This document shows positions 11,318 to 21,289 of a stretch of DNA of 64,000 nucleotides, one piece after another; position 1 is the first letter of the stretch; the number at the start of each line of letters is the position of its first letter. The stretch is from Astragalus membranaceus. Its lineage: Eukaryota; Streptophyta; Magnoliopsida; Fabales; Fabaceae. A program made the position numbers and the translations under genes. The notes beneath the pieces were generated by a model. That model ran no database searches, was not told the DNA's origin, and worked only from the letters and a program-made list of their open reading frames with translations. The stretch lies in assembly GCA_039519185.1 (NCBI GenBank), contig CM076850.1:159136462-159200461 (forward strand). The letters run 5' to 3'.

Positions 11318-13734
11318 TGTAACACCCCGTTAATTTCTAACTTGTAGAAACTACCGAAGCGCACTACTGGCATACATCAGAGTGACTTTCCTTTTAACAT
11401 ATTGAACACATACTAAACTTCGATGAATCACTCATCAAACGTGCTAAAAAAATAACTGAACTGCAAATCAATAAAGTCGGTCCTTACACCCTCAACTAGT
11501 GTTCAATACTCAAAACCGAAAGTCTGCGGAAGCGATTCACAATTTGAAATACATAAGTCGTACAATCGAGTAGTCTTAATATACTGAATAGAAATACAGA
11601 AATACAAAGGAAACTGAAATACAAGATATAATGAAATAAAGGTCGTGGCTGCTCCTCAAGCATCTTCATAGCCGTGCCTCACGGTCTTCAACTTTCCTTG
11701 CTTAACTGAAAAACAACAACAACGATGGATTGGGTGAGACAACTTGTCTCAGTGAGTTCTATCGCGACCCCTTACTAAACCTCTCGGTTCAATTATGCTT
11801 GATTCATTATTCTAAACTCAAAACTCATAGTCCTCAAAGTTGACTATGTGGCTGAACTAATCTCAATCACTGAGCCTAAACCATGAACTAATCTCAATCA
11901 CTGAGCCTAACAATGAACTATGCTCAATCGCTGAGCCTAACAATGAACTATGCTCAATCGCTGAGCCTAACAATGATTCTTAGCGTGTCACCGGTCACTT
12001 GGCATAATAAGCTTCCGGTGAACCCGTCCCCACTAATCACTAATGGGTCCCTGATGGGGCCTAGGTTCATAGGGCTCATGACTTCCCCTCCCTTAGCACA
12101 CTAAACTGAAATAGGGTCGTCACCCTAACAATGATGTATATGATATACAATAACAAGGAACATGAAAACTACTCAATCACTGAGCCTTAACTTAAACATC
12201 TACTCATTCACTGAGCTTTAACATGACCTAATCTTATTTTGAGCATTAGGTGATCTAATTGTTAACTTAACCTTGTACTTTAGTGATCTCACGTGGATTA
12301 CTAAGGTTTGCTATCTTAACTTAATAACCTTACTAAAGGAGTCAGTCCAGCACATGTATCAATCACAAAGTCATACATGAAACCAATGGTCAATCACACG
12401 ACACTAATATATCCCGGATCCCATCACAGTTAATTACCTCTCAATTCAGGGTAATTCAGTTATAGTATCATTGGGGAAGGTGGAAGGAGGGATTAGAAAG
12501 CAATTGGAATCGTTCGGAATGATTTAAAACACTTTTTGAAATAGGCAACCCGAAGACCACGCACGGTCCGTGCTCCAGAGGCGCACGATCCGTGCGTGAC
12601 TGAAAAATTGAATTCATTTCACACCGAACAGAGCGCACGGTCCGTGCGCCCATACGCACGATCCGTGCGATGTCCAAAACCATTTCCAGGCTACCTGCGA
12701 ACACACAGCACGATCCGTGCTCCCATAACGCACGATCCGTGCGTGTGTCTCAGTAATCCAGATGCTTACATTTTCTTAACGATATCATCCCAAACCGATT
12801 CCGATACATTCTCCAATCGATACTTCCACTTTACCAGCCCATAAAACACAGTCAAACCAGTCAACAACCAGCACATATCATTCAATAATCATGACAGGAA
12901 TCATAATCAAACTCAAATAATTTCATAATTCAAACGATGTTTACGCAAAACGGTTTCACACCAGATTTTCATAAACGCGAGACTCGATCCAGAATTCACA
13001 ACACATACAATTTTAATCCTAGTGAGTATAGAACTCACCTTTTCGTGACGACGATACACCCGACACCGAAACCTCGTGAATACGGACGAACGGAGAATCA
13101 CAAACTCGCCCGGACTCGCTCCAACTTATTCCCAACTACAATTCTTCCTCCTAATGCTTGAACTAAGTCCTAGTACTGAGTTTCAAGCTTCAGTTACAGC
13201 ATGCAATGCTAGTAGACACCTTTTTCACCATTTGAGCTTGGGACTTCATAAATGGTGATTTTGGGATAGAGGAGGGTGATGACTTCGAATTTAGTATTAA
13301 TGGAAAGGGGATGGAAAATGGAATGAAGTCCTGGTTTCTGATCAAGCATGCATGGGACTCTCTTCACCTCTCTTCCTCGCGACCTTCCCCCCTTTCTCTT
13401 CTCTCAATAGCTTCTGTTTGTAGCTTTTCAGAAAATGAAGGAAAAGGGAATGCTGGCTATTGGAGTGGCTTCAGCTGACTATTTAAGTGACAAGGCAACA
13501 AGGCATTTTTACCCCCCCCCCCCCCCCCCCAACTAAACATTTTATCCCCTTTAACTCCTATCAGCTCTAATTACTCTAACTTGATGCAATTAGCAATAAT
13601 TAAGCACACAATTCACATGATAACTAAATCAAGTAACCCACTATCAAAACATTTTATTTTTAACCAAGTTAATAAAATCACTAAATATCAATTTATGTCA
13701 AATAATTTAATTATTGAAAATTGGGGATATTACA
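11318..13734 (-). repeat. LTR copy 2 of the tandem gag-only element
   Basis: Same ends and internal layout as copy 1. Its C tract is 19 bases long (13512-13530) against 16 in copies 1 and 3. It shares all noticed single-base variants with copy 3. Confidence 0.93.
12560..12742. repeat. Palindrome array GCACGRTCCGTGC, LTR copy 2
   Basis: Six motif copies with the same spacing as in LTR copy 1. Confidence 0.9.
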
Positions 13735-14865
13735 ATCACCCCAACTTTTAAAAATTTTGTCCTCAAAATTGGACCAATCAAAACAATTAGCATACAATAT
13801 ACCTTTCATCGTTCCGGCATCAGCTTCGCCTTTCTGAGCTTCCAACACAAAAACCTTTCCGCTTGCAGAGTTAGAATTCCCTCCTCGATTCTTCTTCTTC
13901 AACGGGCATTCGTTAGCATAATGCCCTTCGCCTTGGCAATAATAACACATCGTTGTTCCCAGGTGACATTCTCCAGTGTGAGGCCTTCCACATTTCGGAC
14001 ACTTACCGGACCTTAGTAGTTCGGATGCGGTAGGTTGCTTCCCTTTGTTGTAAAAATTCTTCGATTCATCACTTGGGGTTGACAATTCCAAGGTTTTCCT
14101 CTTCTCTTTCTGATACGCTTTCCTTTCCTCATACATCTTGTTGAGATCTGCCTCTGCAACATAAGCTTGCTGCACCAGTCCAGCATAACTGGTCATAGCA
14201 TACGAGCTAAGACCTTGGGCCACATCCGCACGAAGACCTGCCTTGTACATCTGCATCTTCCACTCATCGTTAGGAGCATGCTTTGCTAATTGATAAAACT
14301 GCGACAGCCTTTCGAACTTGGCGGTGAACTCACCCACTGACATCTCACCTTGCCTCAAGTTGACAAACTCGGCTTGCTTGCTTAACTTCATCACCGGAGG
14401 GAAGAAGTGACCAGAAAACATTTCTTTGAAGTTGGCCCAGGTAACCGGAGTTCCCTGATTCAACATTAGTTCATGAGCATTGGTCCACCAGGTTTGAGCA
14501 TCTTCCTCGAGCATATGGGCGGCAAAGAGAACCTTCTCTTCTTCGCTGCATTGAAGAGTCCTAAAAATCTTCTCCATCGAATCCAACCAGAAATGTGATA
14601 CCATTACCTCAGGTCCTCCTTTGAAACTTTGAGGATTCATCTTCTGGAAACGAAAGTATGCCCTATTCGGATCTTCCAGAGGAGGTTGTTGAACATTTGG
14701 TTGTTGTTGATTCATCCTCTCATGATGCATCTGGGCCATTTGAGCCATCTGCTGCTGCTGCATTTGCATCATGTCATTCATCATCTTCTGTTGCGTCTCG
14801 ATGACATTCTGCATCCATTCGGTATTTGGATCAACAGGGACGCTTCTCCTACTTCCACCAGCCAT
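13711..14865 (-). CDS. Gag protein of gag-only Ty3/gypsy element, copy 2
   Basis: Identical in predicted protein sequence to the copy at 10027-11181, with the same gag domain, the same two zinc knuckles and the same C-terminal run into the LTR. Identity of both copies argues that the duplication is recent. Start chosen at the MAGGSRRSVP methionine (14865); the longer frame begins at 14886. Confidence 0.9.
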   Translation of the reverse strand: MAGGSRRSVPVDPNTEWMQNVIETQQKMMNDMMQMQQQQMAQMAQMHHERMNQQQPNVQQPPLEDPNRAYFRFQKMNPQSFKGGPEVMVSHFWLDSMEKIFRTLQCSEEEKVLFAAHMLEEDAQTWWTNAHELMLNQGTPVTWANFKEMFSGHFFPPVMKLSKQAEFVNLRQGEMSVGEFTAKFERLSQFYQLAKHAPNDEWKMQMYKAGLRADVAQGLSSYAMTSYAGLVQQAYVAEADLNKMYEERKAYQKEKRKTLELSTPSDESKNFYNKGKQPTASELLRSGKCPKCGRPHTGECHLGTTMCYYCQGEGHYANECPLKKKNRGGNSNSASGKVFVLEAQKGEADAGTMKGILYANCFDWSNFEDKIFKSWGDCNIPNFQ

Positions 14866-14987
14866 GACTCTGCGAAATATGCACAAAGTGTTTAGTTGAT
14901 CAGGCTAAACGTCTAATAGCATACTAAGAGGAATCACACTTAGAGGACTTAAGAGACTCATGATTCTAAGTCCGACTGGGTCGAACT

Positions 14988-14999
14988 GCTCTGATACCA
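14988..14999 (-). promoter_or_regulatory. Primer binding site (tRNA-iMet type), unit 2
   Basis: Same TGGTATCAGAGC motif and spacing as unit 1. Confidence 0.85.
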
Positions 15000-15001
15000 A
15001 T

Positions 15002-17415
15002 TGTAACACCCCGTTAATTTCTAACTTGTAGAAACTACCGAAGCGCACTACTGGCATACATCAGAGTGACTTTCCTTTTAACATATTGAACACATACTAA
15101 ACTTCGATGAATCACTCATCAAACGTGCTAAAAAAATAACTGAACTGCAAATCAATAAAGTCGGTCCTTACACCCTCAACTAGTGTTCAATACTCAAAAC
15201 CGAAAGTCTGCGGAAGCGATTCACAATTTGAAATACATAAGTCGTACAATCGAGTAGTCTTAATATACTGAATAGAAATACAGAAATACAAAGGAAACTG
15301 AAATACAAGATATAATGAAATAAAGGTCGTGGCTGCTCCTCAAGCATCTTCATAGCCGTGCCTCACGGTCTTCAACTTTCCTTGCTTAACTGAAAAACAA
15401 CAACAACGATGGATTGGGTGAGACAACTTGTCTCAGTGAGTTCTATCGCGACCCCTTACTAAACCTCTCGGTTCAATTATGCTTGATTCATTATTCTAAA
15501 CTCAAAACTCATAGTCCTCAAAGTTGACTATGTGGCTGAACTAATCTCAATCACTGAGCCTAAACCATGAACTAATCTCAATCACTGAGCCTAACAATGA
15601 ACTATGCTCAATCGCTGAGCCTAACAATGAACTATGCTCAATCGCTGAGCCTAACAATGATTCTTAGCGTGTCACCGGTCACTTGGCATAATAAGCTTCC
15701 GGTGAACCCGTCCCCACTAATCACTAATGGGTCCCTGATGGGGCCTAGGTTCATAGGGCTCATGACTTCCCCTCCCTTAGCACACTAAACTGAAATAGGG
15801 TCGTCACCCTAACAATGATGTATATGATATACAATAACAAGGAACATGAAAACTACTCAATCACTGAGCCTTAACTTAAACATCTACTCATTCACTGAGC
15901 TTTAACATGACCTAATCTTATTTTGAGCATTAGGTGATCTAATTGTTAACTTAACCTTGTACTTTAGTGATCTCACGTGGATTACTAAGGTTTGCTATCT
16001 TAACTTAATAACCTTACTAAAGGAGTCAGTCCAGCACATGTATCAATCACAAAGTCATACATGAAACCAATGGTCAATCACACGACACTAATATATCCCG
16101 GATCCCATCACAGTTAATTACCTCTCAATTCAGGGTAATTCAGTTATAGTATCATTGGGGAAGGTGGAAGGAGGGATTAGAAAGCAATTGGAATCGTTCG
16201 GAATGATTTAAAACACTTTTTGAAATAGGCAACCCGAAGACCACGCACGGTCCGTGCTCCAGAGGCGCACGATCCGTGCGTGACTGAAAAATTGAATTCA
16301 TTTCACACCGAACAGAGCGCACGGTCCGTGCGCCCATACGCACGATCCGTGCGATGTCCAAAACCATTTCCAGGCTACCTGCGAACACACAGCACGATCC
16401 GTGCTCCCATAACGCACGATCCGTGCGTGTGTCTCAGTAATCCAGATGCTTACATTTTCTTAACGATATCATCCCAAACCGATTCCGATACATTCTCCAA
16501 TCGATACTTCCACTTTACCAGCCCATAAAACACAGTCAAACCAGTCAACAACCAGCACATATCATTCAATAATCATGACAGGAATCATAATCAAACTCAA
16601 ATAATTTCATAATTCAAACGATGTTTACGCAAAACGGTTTCACACCAGATTTTCATAAACGCGAGACTCGATCCAGAATTCACAACACATACAATTTTAA
16701 TCCTAGTGAGTATAGAACTCACCTTTTCGTGACGACGATACACCCGACACCGAAACCTCGTGAATACGGACGAACGGAGAATCACAAACTCGCCCGGACT
16801 CGCTCCAACTTATTCCCAACTACAATTCTTCCTCCTAATGCTTGAACTAAGTCCTAGTACTGAGTTTCAAGCTTCAGTTACAGCATGCAATGCTAGTAGA
16901 CACCTTTTTCACCATTTGAGCTTGGGACTTCATAAATGGTGATTTTGGGATAGAGGAGGGTGATGACTTCGAATTTAGTATTAATGGAAAGGGGATGGAA
17001 AATGGAATGAAGTCCTGGTTTCTGATCAAGCATGCATGGGACTCTCTTCACCTCTCTTCCTCGCGACCTTCCCCCCTTTCTCTTCTCTCAATAGCTTCTG
17101 TTTGTAGCTTTTCAGAAAATGAAGGAAAAGGGAATGCTGGCTATTGGAGTGGCTTCAGCTGACTATTTAAGTGACAAGGCAACAAGGCATTTTTACCCCC
17201 CCCCCCCCCCCAACTAAACATTTTATCCCCTTTAACTCCTATCAGCTCTAATTACTCTAACTTGATGCAATTAGCAATAATTAAGCACACAATTCACATG
17301 ATAACTAAATCAAGTAACCCACTATCAAAACATTTTATTTTTAACCAAGTTAATAAAATCACTAAATATCAATTTATGTCAAATAATTTAATTATTGAAA
17401 ATTGGGGATATTACA
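15002..17415 (-). repeat. LTR copy 3 of the tandem gag-only element (5' LTR on the minus strand)
   Basis: Same ends as copies 1 and 2. It is followed directly by the right target duplication agaaa. It is the promoter-bearing 5' LTR for the adjacent gag copy at 13711-14865 when read on the minus strand. Confidence 0.93.
16244..16427. repeat. Palindrome array GCACGRTCCGTGC, LTR copy 3
   Basis: Six motif copies with the same spacing as in LTR copy 1. Confidence 0.9.
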
Positions 17416-17602
17416 AGAAAACCCCCAACACAAATCGTTTTCTTCATAAACAAATTAACCCCCCTATTTTATTGTTAATTTTGTTCCTGATTCTGGTAAT
17501 CTTAGTATTATAGATCCTTGTGAGACGACCAAAGTTTCTCACCTTGTACTGCATTCTTAATCATTTTTAATTATTTTGACCCGCGTACGACTGCTGATCA
17601 AA

Positions 17603-17620
17603 TTGGCGTCGTTGTCGGGG
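17603..17620 (+). promoter_or_regulatory. Primer binding site, tRNA-Asp-like
   Basis: TGGCGTCGTTGTCGGGG follows the LTR end after a two-base AA gap. It differs at two positions from the complement of the plant tRNA-Asp 3' end, the primer used by Athila-group elements. About 155 bp of internal sequence remain after it (to about 17777), without a complete gag. Confidence 0.7.
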
Positions 17621-17827
17621 AATATTTTTTCTATACAAATGTACTTGCCATACTTTCCATTGGGAACCCAAGAACAAGCCCAAGTGAGAACCACAATTGC
17701 ACAATTTGGACACCCCCACACTTATGGATTTTATAATTCTCAATTCAAAGCTCCTTCACTCTCTAACATTGGGTAATAACATTGTTTTTCACTTTTGCTT
17801 TGGAAGTTCAGCTTCTTCTTTAGCTTC

Positions 17828-18544
17828 CTAATCCGCTTTGAGGAACAGATAATGGCACATTTCTGCTGATTCAAGGTCTGAGTTGATGGTAATGCCCTTA
17901 TCGTTCAAAGAATAGAACCTCATCTTTAAATGGACCGTTGAAGTAACTTCCCCCAGCCTACCCAGGGTTGGTCTTCCGATGATTCCGTTATAAATGGACT
18001 CACAAGGCAGAATCAAGAACTTGGTTTTAACAGTCCTAACTAGAGGTTCATCTCCAAAAGTCACCATTAACTCCAGGTAACCCAATGGCTTGGTTCTCGA
18101 ACCATTGAAACCCGACAAGTCGGTTCCCCGATACGGGGTTAGTTCATTTTCCGAAATTTGCAGCTTCCTCAATAGGTCAACGAAGAGAACATCAGCCGAG
18201 CTTCCTTGGTCCACCAACATCTATTTAACCTGGGCGTTTGCCATCACCACCGAGATTATAAGCGTAATGTGTTTATTAGGTTTTCCATCAAGGAGGTCAT
18301 GATCCCCAAAAGTAATAGGAGGACGATTGGAGATTGCTGGACTTGCTGAGGTTGAGGCAACATTTTGAATCTCCTTCCATTTCCGTTTCATGGTCTTACC
18401 CGAAGCTTCTTCTGGAAACCCACCAGAAATTACATTTACCACCGTCAGTCCTTTAGACTTCCGAGCATCTCCTTCTTCTTCAGTGGATCCTTCTTTGGGA
18501 GTTTTATCACTTTTCTTTTTCTCCTCAACCCGGGGTTTTGGCAT
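17828..18544 (-). pseudogene. Protease region of the Tat-type gypsy element
   Basis: Two successive minus-strand frames separated by a stop at 18221. The downstream one (18220-17828) has the aspartic-protease signature LVDQGSSADVLF and the GIIGRPTLG block, as in plant Ty3/gypsy proteases. It follows the gag region and would lead into RT, but the Athila-like insertion separates them. Not translatable as one protein. Confidence 0.8.
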
Positions 18545-18565
18545 CGATATCGTCCTTCTTCTTCT

Positions 18566-20046
18566 TTACTGGATCCCTCGTCGGATCAGTTCCTCAATGT
18601 CGTCCTTCAAGGCATGGCATAGATTTGTATCATGCCTGTTACTTCTGTGATACCGACAATACTTGTTGGGTCTTTGACCCGGTTTCGATGGGAGAGGATC
18701 GGGTAATTTCATATCCTTGAATTTGGTATTAACGCATTTAGCCAGGATCTTAACTGGGGAACAATTGAGCAGAGTACGTTCAGGATACCGAGTCTTTGGT
18801 TTGTGAACCTCAGATTTGAGCTTGCCTGAATCTGGTTTAACATAAAATTTGTTGGCCATGTCTTCCTCTTCGTATTCAATGTATCTTTGGGATCTCTGGA
18901 GGAACTTCGCGAGATTTCGAGGCTTTCTAAGTCCGATGCTGACAGCTTGGAAGAGACTTCCTTTTTGGAGACCATCCTTCATAAAGTAAAGTCGGAACTT
19001 ATCTTCCAAATTCCTGACTGTCGAGGCTTCTTTAGTGAACCTCTCAATATAATCACGGAGGGACTCGTTTTCTCCTTGGCGAATAGCTTTCAGAACTTCT
19101 GTCGACTTTGGTTTCATCTTGGAATGCGCAAAATGGGAAGAGAAAATTCTTGCCAGTTGGTGCCAGGAGGAGATCGAGTCGGGCCTAAGACTTCTGAACC
19201 ACCCTAGAGCCGATTTTTCCAATGTCAACGGGAAGATCTTGCATTTTACCTCTTCCTGAGCATTGCAATATTGCATCATCGGCTCGAAGTAGTCCCAGTG
19301 ATTGTCGGGATCGCCTATTCCATCATACATCTTCAATTCCGGTGGTTTCTCCAAGTGCCTCGGGATCGGACAATCGTTAGTTCTTCTTATGAAGGGACCC
19401 CGACGCCTCAAAGATCCATTCCTTTCTGGAGATCCTCGATAGTGATATCTACCCGGCGATCTTCTGGGACCTGATCGTCGACGCTCATGCCTCGGGGATC
19501 TAACCCGGCTTCTGGAACGTCGGCGAGGGGACGATGAAGCTAACAATGAAGATCGGCCAGATGATTCCTTCGAATAGGACGAGTAATCTGGCTCAGATGG
19601 GGATGGACTCGGTGGGGAATGAGAGCCTTGGTTCCTCGGACCTCTCCTACAACGAGGTGGAGATCGGTGATGGTGCCTTCTCCAAGCCGGGGAGCGACGC
19701 CGCCTAGTATTCGTGGTCCTGCGGAGAGGAGATTGCTGATGAGGTGAAGACCATTCCAGCACCCCATTGGTTTGCACCGCAGCGAGGGCTACCTCCATTT
19801 GGGAATTACGAATTTCCTGTTGGTTTCAGCTTGGACCTGCCGATTCAACAAGTGCACGAGCTGTTGAACAGCATCGATCGGAACCGGCACAATCTCTGGA
19901 AGAGGAGGGAGACGATTACATCTCGAGCTTCCAGAGGAGCGAGGGAGTGTCACAGCAACTCCTTTTGGGGTACTCTGAGGATGAGTTGAACCTTGTTCAT
20001 TACTCTGATGGAGATGAACAGTTCTAGGACGTCCACGAGGAGCCAT
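18566..20046 (-). pseudogene. Gag region of the Tat-type gypsy element
   Basis: A 410-residue minus-strand frame (19798-18566) has an Arg/Ser-rich N-terminal third, then a retrotransposon gag domain (KMYDGIGDPDNHWDYFE, IRQGENESLRDYIERFTKEA) and a CRYHRSNRHDTNLCHALKDD-like block. The natural start is probably MAPRGRPRT at 20046, whose frame stops at 19789, so a frameshift separates it from the main frame. The element's primer site and LTR follow directly upstream. Confidence 0.85.
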
Positions 20047-20080
20047 AACTGGTCAAAGGGATGGGATGAGAGCTTCAATA

Positions 20081-20100
20081 TCCCCCACTGTAGTCACCAA
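20081..20100 (-). promoter_or_regulatory. Primer binding site of the Tat-type element
   Basis: The minus strand reads TTGGTGACTACAGTGGGGGA immediately after the LTR end. Its position fits a PBS. I did not identify the matching tRNA with confidence. Confidence 0.55.
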
Positions 20101-20680
20101 TGTTCTGCACTGTATCACAAGATCGGATAGTTGGTGGATCGCCTTTGACCAGCTCGAACCTCGGAAGGGGGGTGTACCTGCAAAGACACTCTGACGCTCA
20201 AGTCAGTAGAGTGGAATCTTTAGCAAGTACTAGTTTAGAAGTGTGTGTACCTGGTAAAACGGTGTCATTCACTATTTAAAGGAGATGTGGTCCGATTTTA
20301 GGCATCGTTAAACCGTTCGATTTGTAACGGACAAATCGTAGTCGTTGGTGATGTAACGGTCCATTAATGATAATGGGCCTCAATACCGTGGCCCAGGAGA
20401 GGTTCATGATTGTTAAGCCCAAACCGGAACACATGGTCACCACCGGGCGTTGATTAGCAGCGTTACAGCAGGGACTATTAGAGTTGTAGTGGTAACTATT
20501 GCCAAGTTGTTGCAGTTCTCCCCTTTTATGTGATTTCTGGTTTTAAGGTTAAATAAACGAAATATTTTTTTTGAGGAGAAATGATATAGGCGGTTAGATT
20601 CATCCAATGGTGTTGGAAAAATTGACAGCAGCGACAGGAGGAATTTATCGAATGGAGAGAATCTGGATCCCCCATACACA
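20101..20680 (-). repeat. 5' LTR of the Tat-type gypsy element
   Basis: About 580 bp. On the + strand it starts TGTTCTGCACTG next to the PBS and ends CCCCATACACA at 20680, giving the canonical TG...CA ends on the minus strand. The partner LTR is not in the window, because the element's other end is overrun by the LTR at 1-4004. Confidence 0.7.
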
Positions 20681-21280
20681 ATGGTGATGATAGAAAATTA
20701 AAATTCTAAGAAAATCGAAAAGGAACATTGGACCTTCCATAGACCTTGGGCCATTGAAAGGAATGAATTGGGCTTTGCCCAACTGACTGACCCAACATTA
20801 GTATGTGGTAAGTTCTGCGGATCACATAGAAACTTAATAGTATAGCTTTTACTTTTGTAAATTGTCAAATTAATTTCATGCAAGCTTTATAAAAGACCTG
20901 ACCTGATGATTATCAATTGAACGATGAGTCTATACATGTTGAATTGAGAGTAAAAAGACATGGAGCAAATTTATTTGGTCGGTGAAGCAGAATGTCTGTC
21001 CCAAACAAGGTCCATGACGAATGTCAACCAACCTTTGACCACTGCTAAAACAATAAATAAAAAATCATATGACAATGATAGTACACGGCTTATAGAATCT
21101 TCTGACAGTACATCTACTTAATTAATATATATACACGTTGACGATATAAAGCAATGTAGTTTAGTAACTTTAGTTGATTATTTTTGATACTTTTAATTAT
21201 AAATAAACATTAAAAGCATTAGTTATCGTACTTATTAACAATACTATGTTGATCTTGTCAAAAAAAAAACAATACTATGT
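20681..21280. other. AT-rich spacer without recognised features
   Basis: No coding frame, TIR or RNA gene was recognised between the Tat-type LTR and the next MULE. Confidence 0.6.
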
Positions 21281-21289
21281 TAGAAAGAA

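Larger units (their letters stand above)
7641..17415 (-). mobile_element. Tandem gag-only LTR retrotransposon array (LTR-gag-LTR-gag-LTR)
   Basis: Three near-identical LTRs of about 2.41 kb alternate with two internal regions of about 1.27 kb. One 5-bp TSD, agaaa (7636-7640 and 17416-17420), bounds the whole block, so it is one insertion later expanded by unequal recombination. Read on the minus strand each unit has LTR, primer site TGGTATCAGAGC (tRNA-iMet type), a gag ORF, then a purine tract AAAAGTTGGGGTGAT next to the following LTR. No protease, RT, RNase H or integrase is present. This matches the described TR-GAG class of non-autonomous elements. LTR2 and LTR3 share variants absent from LTR1, which fits duplication of one gag+LTR unit. 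Confidence 0.93.
6615..17600 (+). mobile_element. 5' LTR of an Athila-like retrotransposon, split by a nested insertion
   Basis: The LTR begins TGATCAG at 6615 and ends CTGATCA at 17600, so its termini form an inverted repeat. Its own sequence is 6615-7640 plus 17421-17600 (about 1.2 kb). Bases 7641-17415 are a later insertion with TSD agaaa. A tRNA primer site follows at 17603. The LTR itself interrupts the minus-strand Tat-type element between protease and RT. No matching second LTR is present, so the 3' end has been lost. Confidence 0.75.
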
